A stretch of 64,000 nucleotides of DNA from Candidatus Melainabacteria bacterium (GCA_016212515.1 JACRFZ010000029.1:62001-126000); one strand, 5' to 3'; shown: positions 54,801-63,418, numbered from the stretch's first letter. Notes: generated from the sequence alone by a model not told the origin. Program-made: numbers and translations.

Positions 54801-57635
54801 ATAGTTTGAGTAGATGCCGGCCCTGTCCTTGAACCAGTTCAGCTTGCCAATCGTCACGTCAATTCCGTATTCGGCGACCACAGTGCCATTCAAGCTAATC
54901 GAGCTGACGTAATAGACTAGCCCCAGGTAATTGACATAGGAGAATGTCAGGGTCTGCCCCAAACTGCTTACCACCGTCATCAGGCGGTTGTCGGTACCGC
55001 CGTATGTGAAATCCAGCACCACTGTGCGCACCATTCCAGATGGACCAGCCACCTGATACGGATACTCGATCTTGCTGATCTTCCCGCCGGTCGTGAAGGT
55101 GTAAACCACACCAGAAAAGGTCTTCATGGTGTAGATATTGGTGATTGGGTTGTAAGAAAGCCCAACCCTTGCGTCCGCAGGCGGAACGAAAGTGCCGTCC
55201 CAGAGCTTGGTAAAGGTATAGGTCCGATCGCCGACCTGCACAATGACGATGTTCTGAGTCATCTGCTGGCTGACGTTGTTCAGCCCCATTGCACCCAAAA
55301 CGAAGGCCCACGAGAAATTGGTTGTTCCGCCAATTCCGGAAGTGGCAATCAGGCGAATGGTGGAGTAGATCTGGGCAATGTTTGTGGCACCTACCATGGC
55401 ACTTGCAGCAGGGGCCGAAGATGCACCATTGCCGATACTAATCGCCGCCGGACCACGATTGCTTTCCCGCAAGCTGATCATGTAGTTGTGCCGCCAGCCG
55501 AACCCGAAATGGGAAGGCTGAGAGACATCCGCGTTACTGAAGTAACGCTCGAAACTGAGGCTATACGGGAACGGCTGCGAGCCATACGAGAAGTCCAGAT
55601 GCTTGTAGTTCAGCTTGCCGGAGTACTTGTCCACAAGCACTTCCCGCTCCACTGCCTTCTGCCCGCCGGTCAGAACCCGATCGAGCTTCTGGTCTCGCGC
55701 TGTGTGCGCGAAGGCATTGTCGACGTTCTCTTGAGGTGTCTGTGCTTTTGAACCGCCTCCACCCAGGAGCATGCCGTTAATTAGACCCACCGTGCCGCCA
55801 TACGGGCTAATGGCATAGAAGCCGTAGCCGTTGTACTGGTCCTTGACCGTGGCGCCGTCTTCGTGGATAAGCACCTGCCATCCGGCATTGATGTACCAGG
55901 TCTCGATGTCATTGAGGGTCTGGGTGGTGTAATTCACCAGGTTCGGACGCACATTCGTCGCCCAGTTGGCGCTGTCGGCAAAGTAGATCTTCTGCCCATC
56001 AGCGTTTGCCTTAGCAATCACCACGTCGGTGCTGACGCCGCCGGCAGATGGAATCTGCTGAATCGAATTCGACTCAAACCCGATACCACGCTGGGAGATA
56101 ACAAGGTCAGTCGGTCTTGTGCGGGTGTAGTCGTTGTCGTTTGCCGAAGTTGACCAGGCCACACCGCCCAGGTCCATGAATGGTGCTTCGCCGTGTCCAA
56201 CCAGCCCCACCTGATGGTGGAAGACGGTAGTACAGACGTTCATGCGGGCAGCCATCTGCGCCACCACACCAGCCTGGCTGTCAGTGTTGTGCCAGAGGTA
56301 GGCCAAAGCCTCGCCAAGCACGTTCTCATCGGTCTGCTGCCCACCGGCTGCGATGTTCTTCTCCATGAGCGCATAGTGGAGGTCAGCCATAGCCGGGCTG
56401 GTATTTCCCCAGGTCTGTGCAATCAGGCAGTTGTTGCCAGCCCAGATTTGCTGGTACCAGCTCTGGTCTCCCCATCCAAATGGATACGGGTGCTCTACAG
56501 TCAAGAGAACCGAGTTCCAGGTGCCCACGCCTTGCGCCGGGCTGGTATCGATGAGCACGCCGTCAAGGCGCAGCTCAAGCTCCAGGTTGCTGTTGAAGAA
56601 CAAGGTCAGACGACGCCCGGCAATGTCCTCGGAGTAGAAGGTATGGTCAATGAGGGTGTCGTACTGAACCCGCAAGGAGGCTTTGTAAGAAGCCGGAATG
56701 TCCGTCCACTCCACCGGGGTAACAGCCGTGTTCTGGTAAGGCAAGGTGGTCTGACGCAGCACCGTATCGATCGGCACGATGCGGCGATAGCCGATGATGT
56801 CGTCAATCGTGGCGTCAGGGTTGTTGTTCTCAATCCAGGTGCCCAGACTGCTCGCCATATTGCCAAGCTCAGTGGCAAGACCTGCTGTGTTCACATCCTT
56901 GAAGTAATCGCTGGTTATCGTAGAACCGGAGAAGGCCGCATTCTGGAAGGTCGTGGCATTAAAACCGGTAGCGGTGTCAAGGTTGACGCCTGCCACTGAG
57001 CTGTAGACCTTGAAGCTGGGGTCAAAGACATACCAGGTGCCTCCGATGTTCACCTTCACCCAGCAATGACTCAGGTGCAGGTAGTAAGTACCTGTTCCGG
57101 CGTCGTAAGATACGTCCACGGGAATGGAGCCATTGGCTAGCAGGTTGCGCGATGACCAGATGTTGTTCGGGTCGCTGCCGAGCCAATCACCAGCTTGCTG
57201 AGCCGTAATCTTCAGTTCGCCGAACAGAAAATTCGCAGTGTGGCCAGCCGCCCGCAAGATTGCGATCATGAGCGAGCTCAGGTCAAAACTGTTCCCGATC
57301 TTTTCGATCTGACACGAGTAGGCACCTTTCTGCCCTCCAAATGTCGAGAGGAAGTCGTAGTTGTTCCTCACATACCAGAAGATCTTGTCGACGTCGTTAT
57401 TGAGCGCATCGGCCAAGTCGGCAAACGGCAGCGGAATCGGATTGCCGGTAGCAGCAAAGCTTTGGACGGCGCCAGAACTCAGACTCTTGAGATTGACGAT
57501 GTTGCCCTGGCGCTTTCGATTCTCGATGAGAGTGCGGGCATCTTGTGGACGAACAGCTTTGCTGATGCCCTGGATGGGGGAGTGCCCGGGAGCGATGGTG
57601 CCGCGGGGAGGAAATGTGTCTTTGTGTTTTAGCAT
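51816..57635 (-). CDS. Giant RHS/YD-repeat protein with variable nuclease-like C-terminus
   Basis: About 1,939 residues. N-terminal part: a transglutaminase-like domain (IGNSFDLSSLMIAILRAAG, His in LSHCWVKV, Asp in WYVFDPSF). Then DUF6531-like YSLSFERYFSNADVSQPSHF and some 20 YD repeats (for example FTYDNAGRILTASTP). The RHS core ends with YTGQRWDNETGLYHYKARYY, RFLQTDPIGYEEDLHLYAYV and NDPMNLTDPEGL. The final 160 residues are a separate tip with Glu, Asp (FPDQRL) and ExK (FERKSGSYVRLTDQIK), the PD-(D/E)XK nuclease pattern. RHS shells encase such tips as toxins. No Sec signal is visible. The start is uncertain (ATG 57635, ATG 57668 or GTG 57707). Confidence 0.92.
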   Translation of the reverse strand: MLKHKDTFPPRGTIAPGHSPIQGISKAVRPQDARTLIENRKRQGNIVNLKSLSSGAVQSFAATGNPIPLPFADLADALNNDVDKIFWYVRNNYDFLSTFGGQKGAYSCQIEKIGNSFDLSSLMIAILRAAGHTANFLFGELKITAQQAGDWLGSDPNNIWSSRNLLANGSIPVDVSYDAGTGTYYLHLSHCWVKVNIGGTWYVFDPSFKVYSSVAGVNLDTATGFNATTFQNAAFSGSTITSDYFKDVNTAGLATELGNMASSLGTWIENNNPDATIDDIIGYRRIVPIDTVLRQTTLPYQNTAVTPVEWTDIPASYKASLRVQYDTLIDHTFYSEDIAGRRLTLFFNSNLELELRLDGVLIDTSPAQGVGTWNSVLLTVEHPYPFGWGDQSWYQQIWAGNNCLIAQTWGNTSPAMADLHYALMEKNIAAGGQQTDENVLGEALAYLWHNTDSQAGVVAQMAARMNVCTTVFHHQVGLVGHGEAPFMDLGGVAWSTSANDNDYTRTRPTDLVISQRGIGFESNSIQQIPSAGGVSTDVVIAKANADGQKIYFADSANWATNVRPNLVNYTTQTLNDIETWYINAGWQVLIHEDGATVKDQYNGYGFYAISPYGGTVGLINGMLLGGGGSKAQTPQENVDNAFAHTARDQKLDRVLTGGQKAVEREVLVDKYSGKLNYKHLDFSYGSQPFPYSLSFERYFSNADVSQPSHFGFGWRHNYMISLRESNRGPAAISIGNGASSAPAASAMVGATNIAQIYSTIRLIATSGIGGTTNFSWAFVLGAMGLNNVSQQMTQNIVIVQVGDRTYTFTKLWDGTFVPPADARVGLSYNPITNIYTMKTFSGVVYTFTTGGKISKIEYPYQVAGPSGMVRTVVLDFTYGGTDNRLMTVVSSLGQTLTFSYVNYLGLVYYVSSISLNGTVVAEYGIDVTIGKLNWFKDRAGIYSNYVYDSQKRLQSLGQSLSIGVGDEYQLVYDSTDRVIEQKMKIDASNFETTTIKYLDGSNALTGTPSTKVIGVRSIPSVGPETLTVFNDDGKPTAIYSGVDDVTTMKYDGLGRVVEQTTAGFGTVKFTYDDFNRVLTKELVNLGTETWTYSATANEAFDSWVTYTDRMGRTYTRVIDLVTGDVLSETDPAGNTKTFTYDPNGLIASSTDQTGVTTTYGYTGVNLTSQTVSGGGISLTSNFSYDSFTGDKLTATAPNGYITTMQYDLKRRLTNVSDPLSSSTVNTYDIWDNLLTTTKGAQQTQMTYSGTNNPLTVTNPLLHTSSNVWDLAGRATQSTDAAGRLTEYLYDANGRLQILKKSGVNEENRTYRPGGNLWTITDSNGNTTTFNQDQWGRLSSMVYPDGTSEVWTYDAVGNVLTYTNRGGAVTTMTYDNRNRMVTKAPAGQPTVTFTYDNAGRILTASTPVVAGNPASGTFTRAYDGIGRLLSETNPQGQVVSYQYDNNSNVTRITYPGGYFVTREYDGLNRLTAIKLNGSATAAATFTYDLLGRRITKGYNNGNSVSYGYDLGNNLLTRGMTVSTGTVNWTYTYNQVHQMLTQNVSDLSYLWTPPALGNIAYGAANNRNQYPSVGGVNYSYSNAGNLTGDGTWTFGYNTENMLTSAVKSGTNASFVYDPFVRQTQKTVGTTKTKYVYSGSQLLEEYDGTTNVLLRRYVYAGPNEPIFQIDSSGTVTYLHHDHLGSVIAQANASGVVGNKYQYSPFGEATSLTGTTIGYTGQRWDNETGLYHYKARYYRPGINRFLQTDPIGYEEDLHLYAYVKNDPMNLTDPEGLVPKSQDDPDPNPNKMPKNVKKTIVLVQNKIEGDATEARAGIQPTGKTAIKDSAGNRTFPDQRLTKANFERKSGSYVRLTDQIKRMLDASALEGKALIIRVNESAKLSKALQAGSLMVDRANKLTAPLQPGMKVIIRGVPSVPGLDILAPLMLDQLQQLKGTKGPQEA

Positions 57636-57798
57636 TTTCTTTGCCTTTTGTTGCGTTTTCGTTTGCATTCGGACGACGACAAAAGAGATAGAGCGACCCG
57701 CTTTCACGAATCGCTCTTGCTACTGCTTTTGCCGCGAACTCATCAAAAGTCGCTATCGCAGGGCGATAGACAACGATTGAGCGCACCTGATAGAATGA

Positions 57799-57921
57799 TC
57801 AGGTGGTGACAACACTGACTCTATTGCCCATGGCGTCATAGTTTACGGTGATCGTCCTTGAGACGCTGGAAAAGACGATCGATACCAACCGCCCCCTGTT
57901 ATCGTAGTTATACGTAACCAT
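57799..57921 (-). CDS. 40-residue orphan YD-repeat mini-gene
   Basis: A complete frame, ATG 57921 to TGA 57799, encodes TYNYDNRGRLVSIVFSS and then RTITVNYDAMGNRVSVVTT, one RHS/YD repeat and the start of a second. AAGGAGC stands eight bases before the ATG, a better ribosome site than that of the giant RHS gene just downstream on the same strand. It is either a real small protein or the kept 5' end of an RHS gene that lost the rest. Confidence 0.55.
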   Translation of the reverse strand: MVTYNYDNRGRLVSIVFSSVSRTITVNYDAMGNRVSVVTT

Positions 57922-58216
57922 ATTTGGTGCTCCTTTTTTGATTGAGCGTTTGTGGAAGTAGCTCCAAAGGCAGACTTAGCTCACCTTCAGAGCTGCCGGT
58001 TTCCTTGCTTGGACTATGCAAAGAGAAGTACTTCATCTCTGCCAAATTTGTCGCCGCAAGGTCAGAACCCAGATAGAGCGCCACTCGTCGAAACAACGAG
58101 AGCACCTTCCTGGGCTCTGGATTACGGCGATCTATATAGAACTAGTGCGAAGAGCAGGCTGCCAGTGATTATCACGGGCAGCCCTCTCATGAAGTTTTGC
58201 TATTTCGGCTATATCA
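57922..58216. other. Intergenic stretch, one weak small frame
   Basis: A 65-codon minus-strand frame (58105-57908, GTG start) has AGGA near its start and overlaps the mini-gene, but its product shows no recognised pattern, so I do not call it. No repeat or RNA gene is apparent. Confidence 0.45.
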
Positions 58217-58750
58217 TCATTCTGTGCCACGCGGTGGATTATCCGGCGACTGTGGCTGCGCAGTCGGCAAGGTGGGAGCAGCCGGAGGTGTTGGTGGATT
58301 ACCGCCATAGAAGATGCTTTCCAACACCGGCAATGTGAGCGTAGTAATGATTAGCAGTACCGAACCATAAACAGGCTTGTACCAGGCGAAGGTAACGGCG
58401 AAAGGTCCACCCAGGGCAAAAACCCACACGGCAAAAGCCAAGGTGGAAGCAACCCAGTGAAAAGTCTTGGAGAAGGTTAGTCCCGGTGGGTCGGTCTTTC
58501 TATAACAGATGTAGAAGGGCGTAAGCACCAGGAGCGCCAGAAACACCGCCCAGGTAAGCCACACAGGGTCGTTAGCGCCTTCTTTCAAGATACCGTCGAG
58601 TGCTACATAGGCGGCCACGATGTCAGCCGGAATGTACTTCATCAGCTTTTCAAAATAGGAGTCAGCCACGTTGGCATTAGGCGGCGGCTCCTGTGCAAGA
58701 CGTCGCCTCCAGGATGATGGAGGCGAGCTATTAGGATTGGGATTTGTCAT
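58217..58750 (-). CDS. Four-helix membrane protein, unknown
   Basis: 177 residues. A Pro/Asn-rich cytoplasmic head (NPNPNSSPPSSWRRRLA) is followed by LMKYIPADIVAAYVALDGIL, then three more hydrophobic helices (VWLTWAVFLALLVLTPFYIC, WVASTLAFAVWVFALGGPFA, VYGSVLLIITTLTLPVLESI) and a Pro-rich tail. ATG 58750 has GGAG eight bases upstream. The 'YIPA-(D/E)-IV' opening recurs, from memory, in small membrane proteins of unknown role. It precedes the RHS locus on the same strand. Confidence 0.75.
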   Translation of the reverse strand: MTNPNPNSSPPSSWRRRLAQEPPPNANVADSYFEKLMKYIPADIVAAYVALDGILKEGANDPVWLTWAVFLALLVLTPFYICYRKTDPPGLTFSKTFHWVASTLAFAVWVFALGGPFAVTFAWYKPVYGSVLLIITTLTLPVLESIFYGGNPPTPPAAPTLPTAQPQSPDNPPRGTE

Positions 58751-59791
58751 TCGTTTGACTCCAATCAAATTAGAGAGGCATGCCGTCTCTACTATGGAAG
58801 GAATATTCAGGAGAAAGAAATTCGAGTCGACAGCGATAAATCAGTAGACAAGGTTGCAAATCAGCGCAGTATTCAAGGGGGCTAATGGGGGCCACTTTAG
58901 CCCGCAGCCAAAGAAACTTTGCTTCACTGCGCAACCCCTATCCTTATCGCTATTCAATGAACGGCAAATAAGGTACAGCCAGAAACGGAAGCCAAGAGAT
59001 TCAGCGGCGATTCCTTACTAAATTGATAGAAAGTCGGTCGGCCCTCTACTTGGATACCAGCCGAGACATTTTCAAGGGGACTGGTCGAACCAAGAGCAGC
59101 CCTTCACTTCCATGCCGATACCACCGTTACAATCTCGCCTGAGAAACACTGGAAATAGCCCCAATCGATAGGTGTGCGCTCACACGTCATAAATAACAGG
59201 CAGAGGAACAACTTAAATTACTGAACTGGCGGGGGTTGGTTTATCGGCTCACGAAAAATGGGGATAGAGATGTAGGACCGTACCTTAACTCGGCAAACAT
59301 CGTGCCGCCACTCTTTTCGGATAAGAGCAGTCTAATTTCACAAGCACTCCACAGTCTAATTGACATCAGCCAATAACTTGGCGGGGCAATTAATATGAGC
59401 GCTCAGCAACACTGGTATCACAAACTTCTACACAAGGTTTAGAAACAGCTCAGCAACTGTGGCTTGGTTAGCGCTCCTTGGCCATCTTGACCAGAATTAC
59501 AGCAGCAGAACTTCATGTTTTTTCTTGAAGCAGCGCAACATTCTGCAATACCACAACCCACTATCCATGCCGACTTCATAAATCCCGCAAGATTTCGAGG
59601 GGAATGGCAAAGAAAAGTGCGATCGTCAAGATGCACAAACTGCAACGCTTTCAGTGAGACACCCAGCAACCATATATAGTGGATTTCATAAAGTCGAATT
59701 CACAAACGCAAGCGCCTGAGCCAACTGCACTAACAGACTCGTGAGCAACAAGCCAAGTCTACTTCGAATCAAGCATCAGGCAAAAATGATC
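58751..59791. other. 1-kb gene-free stretch
   Basis: No convincing coding frame; the short open frames lack ribosome sites and recognisable protein. CAGTCTAATT occurs twice (59328-59337 and 59352-59361), 24 bases apart. The stretch lies between the membrane protein start and the 3' end of the serine recombinase, and may be eroded mobile-element DNA. Confidence 0.5.
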
Positions 59792-60376
59792 TCAAGTCAC
59801 ACCACCCGCATCACGCACGCGCAGAATGGTCTGCCTGGATGTATTAAACTCCCGGGCTACCTCGGCTACAGCGACACCGGCACGCAATCTCCTCAGCACA
59901 GCCTTGCGCTCCGCCTGGTCCAAAGACGGAGGCCGCCCAAACTGCTTGCCGGCGGACCTGGCCCTCGCTATCCCAGATTTGGTTCTTTCGACCAGGAGGT
60001 CCTTCTCGAACTCTGCTACGGCTGCAATTACCTGCATGGTCATCTTCCCCGCCGCGCTGGTCAAATCAACCCCTCCAAGTGCCAGACAATGAACCCTCAC
60101 GCCGTGTCCGGCCAGAAGTTCTACCGTCGCCCGCACATCCATGGCATTTCGCCCCAGGCGGTCAAGCTTGGTGACCACCAGGACGTCGCCCTTCTCCATC
60201 CTATCCACCAGCTTCATGAAGCCTGGGCGCTCTGTGGCCGCCACTGAGCCGCTGATGTTTTCCTCTACCAGACGGCGACTTTCAACCTTGAAGCCCGCCG
60301 CCTTAATTTCAAGAGCCTGATTCTTAGTGCTCTGATCAGAAGTTGAAACCCTACAATATGCAAAAACTCGTGCCAT
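59792..60376 (-). CDS. Serine recombinase (resolvase/invertase family)
   Basis: 194 residues. The catalytic domain opens with [14 protein letters not shown] (nucleophile Ser11 after Arg9), then [14 protein letters not shown] with the conserved Arg residues and the dimer helix [20 protein letters not shown]. The C-terminal helix-turn-helix reads [19 protein letters not shown]. Size and order match Tn3-type resolvases and DNA invertases. Dyad sites in the 200 bases upstream look like its recombination site. No transposase is in view, so it may be a remnant of a transposon or an independent switch. Confidence 0.95.
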   Translation of the reverse strand: MARVFAYCRVSTSDQSTKNQALEIKAAGFKVESRRLVEENISGSVAATERPGFMKLVDRMEKGDVLVVTKLDRLGRNAMDVRATVELLAGHGVRVHCLALGGVDLTSAAGKMTMQVIAAVAEFEKDLLVERTKSGIARARSAGKQFGRPPSLDQAERKAVLRRLRAGVAVAEVAREFNTSRQTILRVRDAGGVT

Positions 60377-60415
60377 AAAACCCGTCCAAAAGTGGTGTAC
60401 GGATTATACCCGCCA

Positions 60416-60483
60416 TCCGAAACTCCAAAAGCATAGTTTCGGACAGCTAAAAACACCCAGCCCGAAACCGTTCCCTTTCGGAC
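60416..60483. promoter_or_regulatory. Resolution-site-like dyads upstream of the recombinase
   Basis: A perfect 9-bp inverted repeat, TCCGAAACT (60416-60424) and AGTTTCGGA (60435-60443), spans exactly 28 bp, the size of a resolvase subsite I. A second dyad, CCGAAA (60462-60467) and TTTCGG (60476-60481), follows. TTTCGGAC is directly repeated 39 bases apart. Confidence 0.5.
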
Positions 60484-60580
60484 GACTGGCATCTTGGATT
60501 TGGGGGAAGAGAACGGGATAGTCACCCCGATTAGTACCCCAACTCAAAACTCCGGACAGAACAATGAAAGCAGACAAGGT

Positions 60581-61588
60581 CTAAAATGTTGGTTTCTTAG
60601 ATTGCGCAGCATTTGCCTTTTCAACAAAGAGACCATAGAGTTCCGAGAGCGGGACTAGTTTGCGCTGACGAGCATCAATCGGTGGGCCGGCAGCAAACAA
60701 GAATGGATAAATCATGAATCCCTTATCCCCCGGCAATCGCTTCAAGTCAGCCTGCCAATCTTGCCAACGAAACCCTTCATAGAATTTCTCCAAATCACCG
60801 TTAAGGCAGAAGTCGATAAAGTCAGTGTAGGATTTCCCCGTATCCTCCCACCTGAGTGAATCAGGAGCATAATAAAATACGTTTCCGGGTTTACCAAAAG
60901 CACCGCCATCAATTGCAAAAAAACCGCCGATTGCATCATCGGCGACCAAGAGAAAGGGCGGTGCCTTCGACGTAAAGTCGTTTCCTACAGATTTGTTCCA
61001 ATCAGGGAGGGTTCTAGGTAATTTCGGATGACCAGAACCCAATATTCGCAACCACCCGTGATCAATAAGCAGACCACCTGTCTCATAAATGATAGACCCC
61101 ATCGGAGATCTAGTTGTGACTTGCGTTGCTAGAAGAGCACGAGACCGAGCCGGGTCAGTCGGCGGAAGAACCTCTACCTGATTTTTAGCATCCTTTACCC
61201 AGGCTTGAATCATTGGCCAAGCCGACTCTTTTGTATTAACCAGCTGAGATAAATCCCTAATGTTCATTTCACCACGGTTCCTCGCCGCACCTAATTTTTC
61301 GGTATGCAAATCGGCACAACCTGGCAAGAACAGGACAGCTAAGATTAAGAACACTGGTGTATATTGCGGCCAGCCATTGGGCGCAACGCCAAAGCGGATT
61401 ACTTTCGCAGCAGCAAAAAAGGCATTCGAGGCAATGGCTGTGCGCTTACAGACAGCCTCGAATTTTGCAGAGAAATCACATTTGCAGTTGCGGCTTATCG
61501 TTTTCAACTGCCTGGTTTGTGGGTGGCTGAAAAGTCTCACTGCTCCTATCGGTTTCCTAACAAAATCCTGCTTTTGCCATGTTATCAA
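60581..61588 (-). CDS. DUF2625-family protein, possibly a lipoprotein
   Basis: Up to 335 residues. The last 225 form a DUF2625 domain: IRDLSQLVNTKESAWPMIQA, YETGGLLIDHGWLRILGSGH, LPRTLPDWNKSV and LVADDAIGGFFAIDGGAFGK followed by VFYYAPDSLRWEDTG. The family is small, of unknown role. Just upstream lies FLILAVLFLPGC, a plausible lipobox, but its start is unclear: TTG 61588 gives a long basic head, GTG 61354 gives a bare signal without positive charge, ATG 61267 gives only the domain. Confidence 0.8.
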   Translation of the reverse strand: MITWQKQDFVRKPIGAVRLFSHPQTRQLKTISRNCKCDFSAKFEAVCKRTAIASNAFFAAAKVIRFGVAPNGWPQYTPVFLILAVLFLPGCADLHTEKLGAARNRGEMNIRDLSQLVNTKESAWPMIQAWVKDAKNQVEVLPPTDPARSRALLATQVTTRSPMGSIIYETGGLLIDHGWLRILGSGHPKLPRTLPDWNKSVGNDFTSKAPPFLLVADDAIGGFFAIDGGAFGKPGNVFYYAPDSLRWEDTGKSYTDFIDFCLNGDLEKFYEGFRWQDWQADLKRLPGDKGFMIYPFLFAAGPPIDARQRKLVPLSELYGLFVEKANAAQSKKPTF

Positions 61589-61748
61589 ACAGCCCAGGAG
61601 AACTTCTTAGGTTTATGTATTTAAACCGTGATGCATTATTAATCCTGGGGTTAGGTGTAGGGTGTATAATCCAGCCCCACAAGTTAAAACTTCTCTTCCT
61701 TCATTACAGACGCGAGCTTAAGCACTTCGGTCGATGCCTTGGAGACCC

Positions 61749-63059
61749 ATGGAAGAAACCTTTGAGGACCGCGATCGGAAGCGGCCGTTGAAAGTCTACG
61801 TCAACCCAACGAAGCGCCAATTGATTGAACGCTATGCCCACGTTCAGGGAAAGTGCCCGTCCGGGCCTGGCTTCGCAAGCCTTTCGGGAGCTGTTCGAGT
61901 GTCCCTGCCCGTCATCCGCTTCCTGTGCGCCTGGAGTCTGGCGCTGAGCCTGAGCGCCAGCGCCCCGTCGGCCAGTTGGTCCGCCGAGAACCCGACCGAA
62001 GGCGGCGAATCCCCGGCGCTGCGCGGCGCCGTAACCAAGACCGAGAGCAAGCTTCCACTAATTCCCACCGTCAACACGGGGGATGTGCGTGTAGTGGCCC
62101 AGGGTACTGAGTTGGATCTGTATCTTACGACCGAGATTGCCTCAGACGAAACCGTTGAAGGCGATCAGTTCTTCGGCAAAATCAGCAAGGACGTAGCGGT
62201 GGATGGACGAGTAGTGATACCCAGGGGTACGCTGGCGCACGGGGTGCTGAGCACCATGGAAGGACCGAAGCGCGCCGGCCGCGATGGCTACATCAACACG
62301 GTCTTTGATTATCTAATCACGCCTGACGGGCGCAAAGTCCCGATTGAGGGCAACAGCACCACGCGGGACTCCAAAGGCAAGGCCGCTGCCAAAGTAGTCG
62401 GGCGCGCGGCGGGATATACCGCCGTTGGTGGCGTGGTAGGTACAGTGATAGCTCTGCAAGTTGGCGGTCTCGCGGGGGCGGCGGCTAGCCACGGGTCCAC
62501 CCTGGCGGGTGGAGCGGTCATTGGTGGGGCTACCGGGCTGACAGTCGCCATGCTGATGAAAGGCAAAAGCGTCATGCTCCAGCCCGGCACTGAAATGAAA
62601 GTCAAACTCAGCGAGCCACTGCAACTTCCCACAATGACCATGCCCGATGAGACGGCGGAAGATTTCAGCCTTCCTGGTATGGAGGTGAAGGTGGAGCACA
62701 TGCGCATTGACGGCCACCCGTCAGGCGAGATTACCCTGACACTGGACATTCTCAATCAAACCGAAAATGCGTTCTCCATATTTGAAATCGGTCTGGAGGA
62801 CGAGCTGGGCAATGTGGTTTTCCCCTCTCCCTTTGGTGATACTGGCATAGCGTCCAGCAGAATCAAGCCCCGCAGTCACTTCAACAGCAACATCACCTTC
62901 AGCGTGGACAACATAAAAAGCCGCTATAAGCTGGTGTTTTTCAAGCCGTATTCCCGTGAACCGCTGGCAAAATTCGCCCTGACCGATGCCATGCGGGCAA
63001 GCGGCAAAGCCAGCCCCAAAGGCAAGCACGTGATCAATGAAGTGAGTCAGTCCCACTGA
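61749..63059 (+). CDS. Exported protein with VirB10/TrbI-like beta domain and Gly zipper
   Basis: 436 residues from ATG 61749 (GGAG four bases upstream). After a basic head of 50 residues comes a hydrophobic segment (VIRFLCAWSLALSLSASAPS). Residues about 115-195 read VVAQGTELDLYLTTEIASDE, DVAVDGRVVIPRGTLAHGVL, similar in pattern to the C-terminal barrel of VirB10/TrbI proteins. A Gly/Ala zipper (GGLAGAAASHGSTLAGG) follows, then KSVMLQPGTEMKVKLSEPLQ and a beta-sandwich C-terminus. Codon use is richer in GC than in neighbours at the 5' end. A conjugation role is not supported by any neighbour. Confidence 0.7.
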   Translation: MEETFEDRDRKRPLKVYVNPTKRQLIERYAHVQGKCPSGPGFASLSGAVRVSLPVIRFLCAWSLALSLSASAPSASWSAENPTEGGESPALRGAVTKTESKLPLIPTVNTGDVRVVAQGTELDLYLTTEIASDETVEGDQFFGKISKDVAVDGRVVIPRGTLAHGVLSTMEGPKRAGRDGYINTVFDYLITPDGRKVPIEGNSTTRDSKGKAAAKVVGRAAGYTAVGGVVGTVIALQVGGLAGAAASHGSTLAGGAVIGGATGLTVAMLMKGKSVMLQPGTEMKVKLSEPLQLPTMTMPDETAEDFSLPGMEVKVEHMRIDGHPSGEITLTLDILNQTENAFSIFEIGLEDELGNVVFPSPFGDTGIASSRIKPRSHFNSNITFSVDNIKSRYKLVFFKPYSREPLAKFALTDAMRASGKASPKGKHVINEVSQSH

Positions 63060-63418
63060 GCGCAAAACGTGGAGAAGGCGAGGCTGCTCGAAGCCAAAAA
63101 GTCTATTCTACATATGGCGCACTGCAAAAGCTCTCTGAGATGCGGCTCACAGAAACACTCAACAGCGGCTTGCCATGCCGAAAATTGAAAGTATCAAAAA
63201 CTGGCGCGGCAATAACAAGAGTAGCTAGAAAATTCAATTAACAGATTCATCAATATCTATAGTGACTCCTAAAGCCCACTATCAAGGGTGTTGCTCATGT
63301 AACGATTTTCTTCTCTCGACAACCCGGCGAGACTTCGCAAACAAGTCGATCACATTTCCCAACTAAGATTCTTCCTTACGAATTGTAGTGAGTAATTAGT
63401 TTTTCCAGGGACATAGAC
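63060..63418. other. Intergenic stretch before the repeat protein
   Basis: 359 bases without a convincing gene. The end carries AGGGA about nine bases before ATG 63419. No terminator or RNA gene is apparent. Confidence 0.55.

Noticed and set aside
52374-57780. Several plus-strand frames over the RHS gene, including one of 347 codons
   Set aside because: They mirror YD repeats on the minus strand, which carries the conserved RHS core.
57908-58105. 65-codon minus-strand frame overlapping the YD mini-gene
   Set aside because: Product shows no pattern; the mini-gene has the better ribosome site and a recognisable repeat.
61665-61670. TATAAT as a -10 box for the exported VirB10-like gene
   Set aside because: No matching -35 element at the right spacing, so support is too thin to list.
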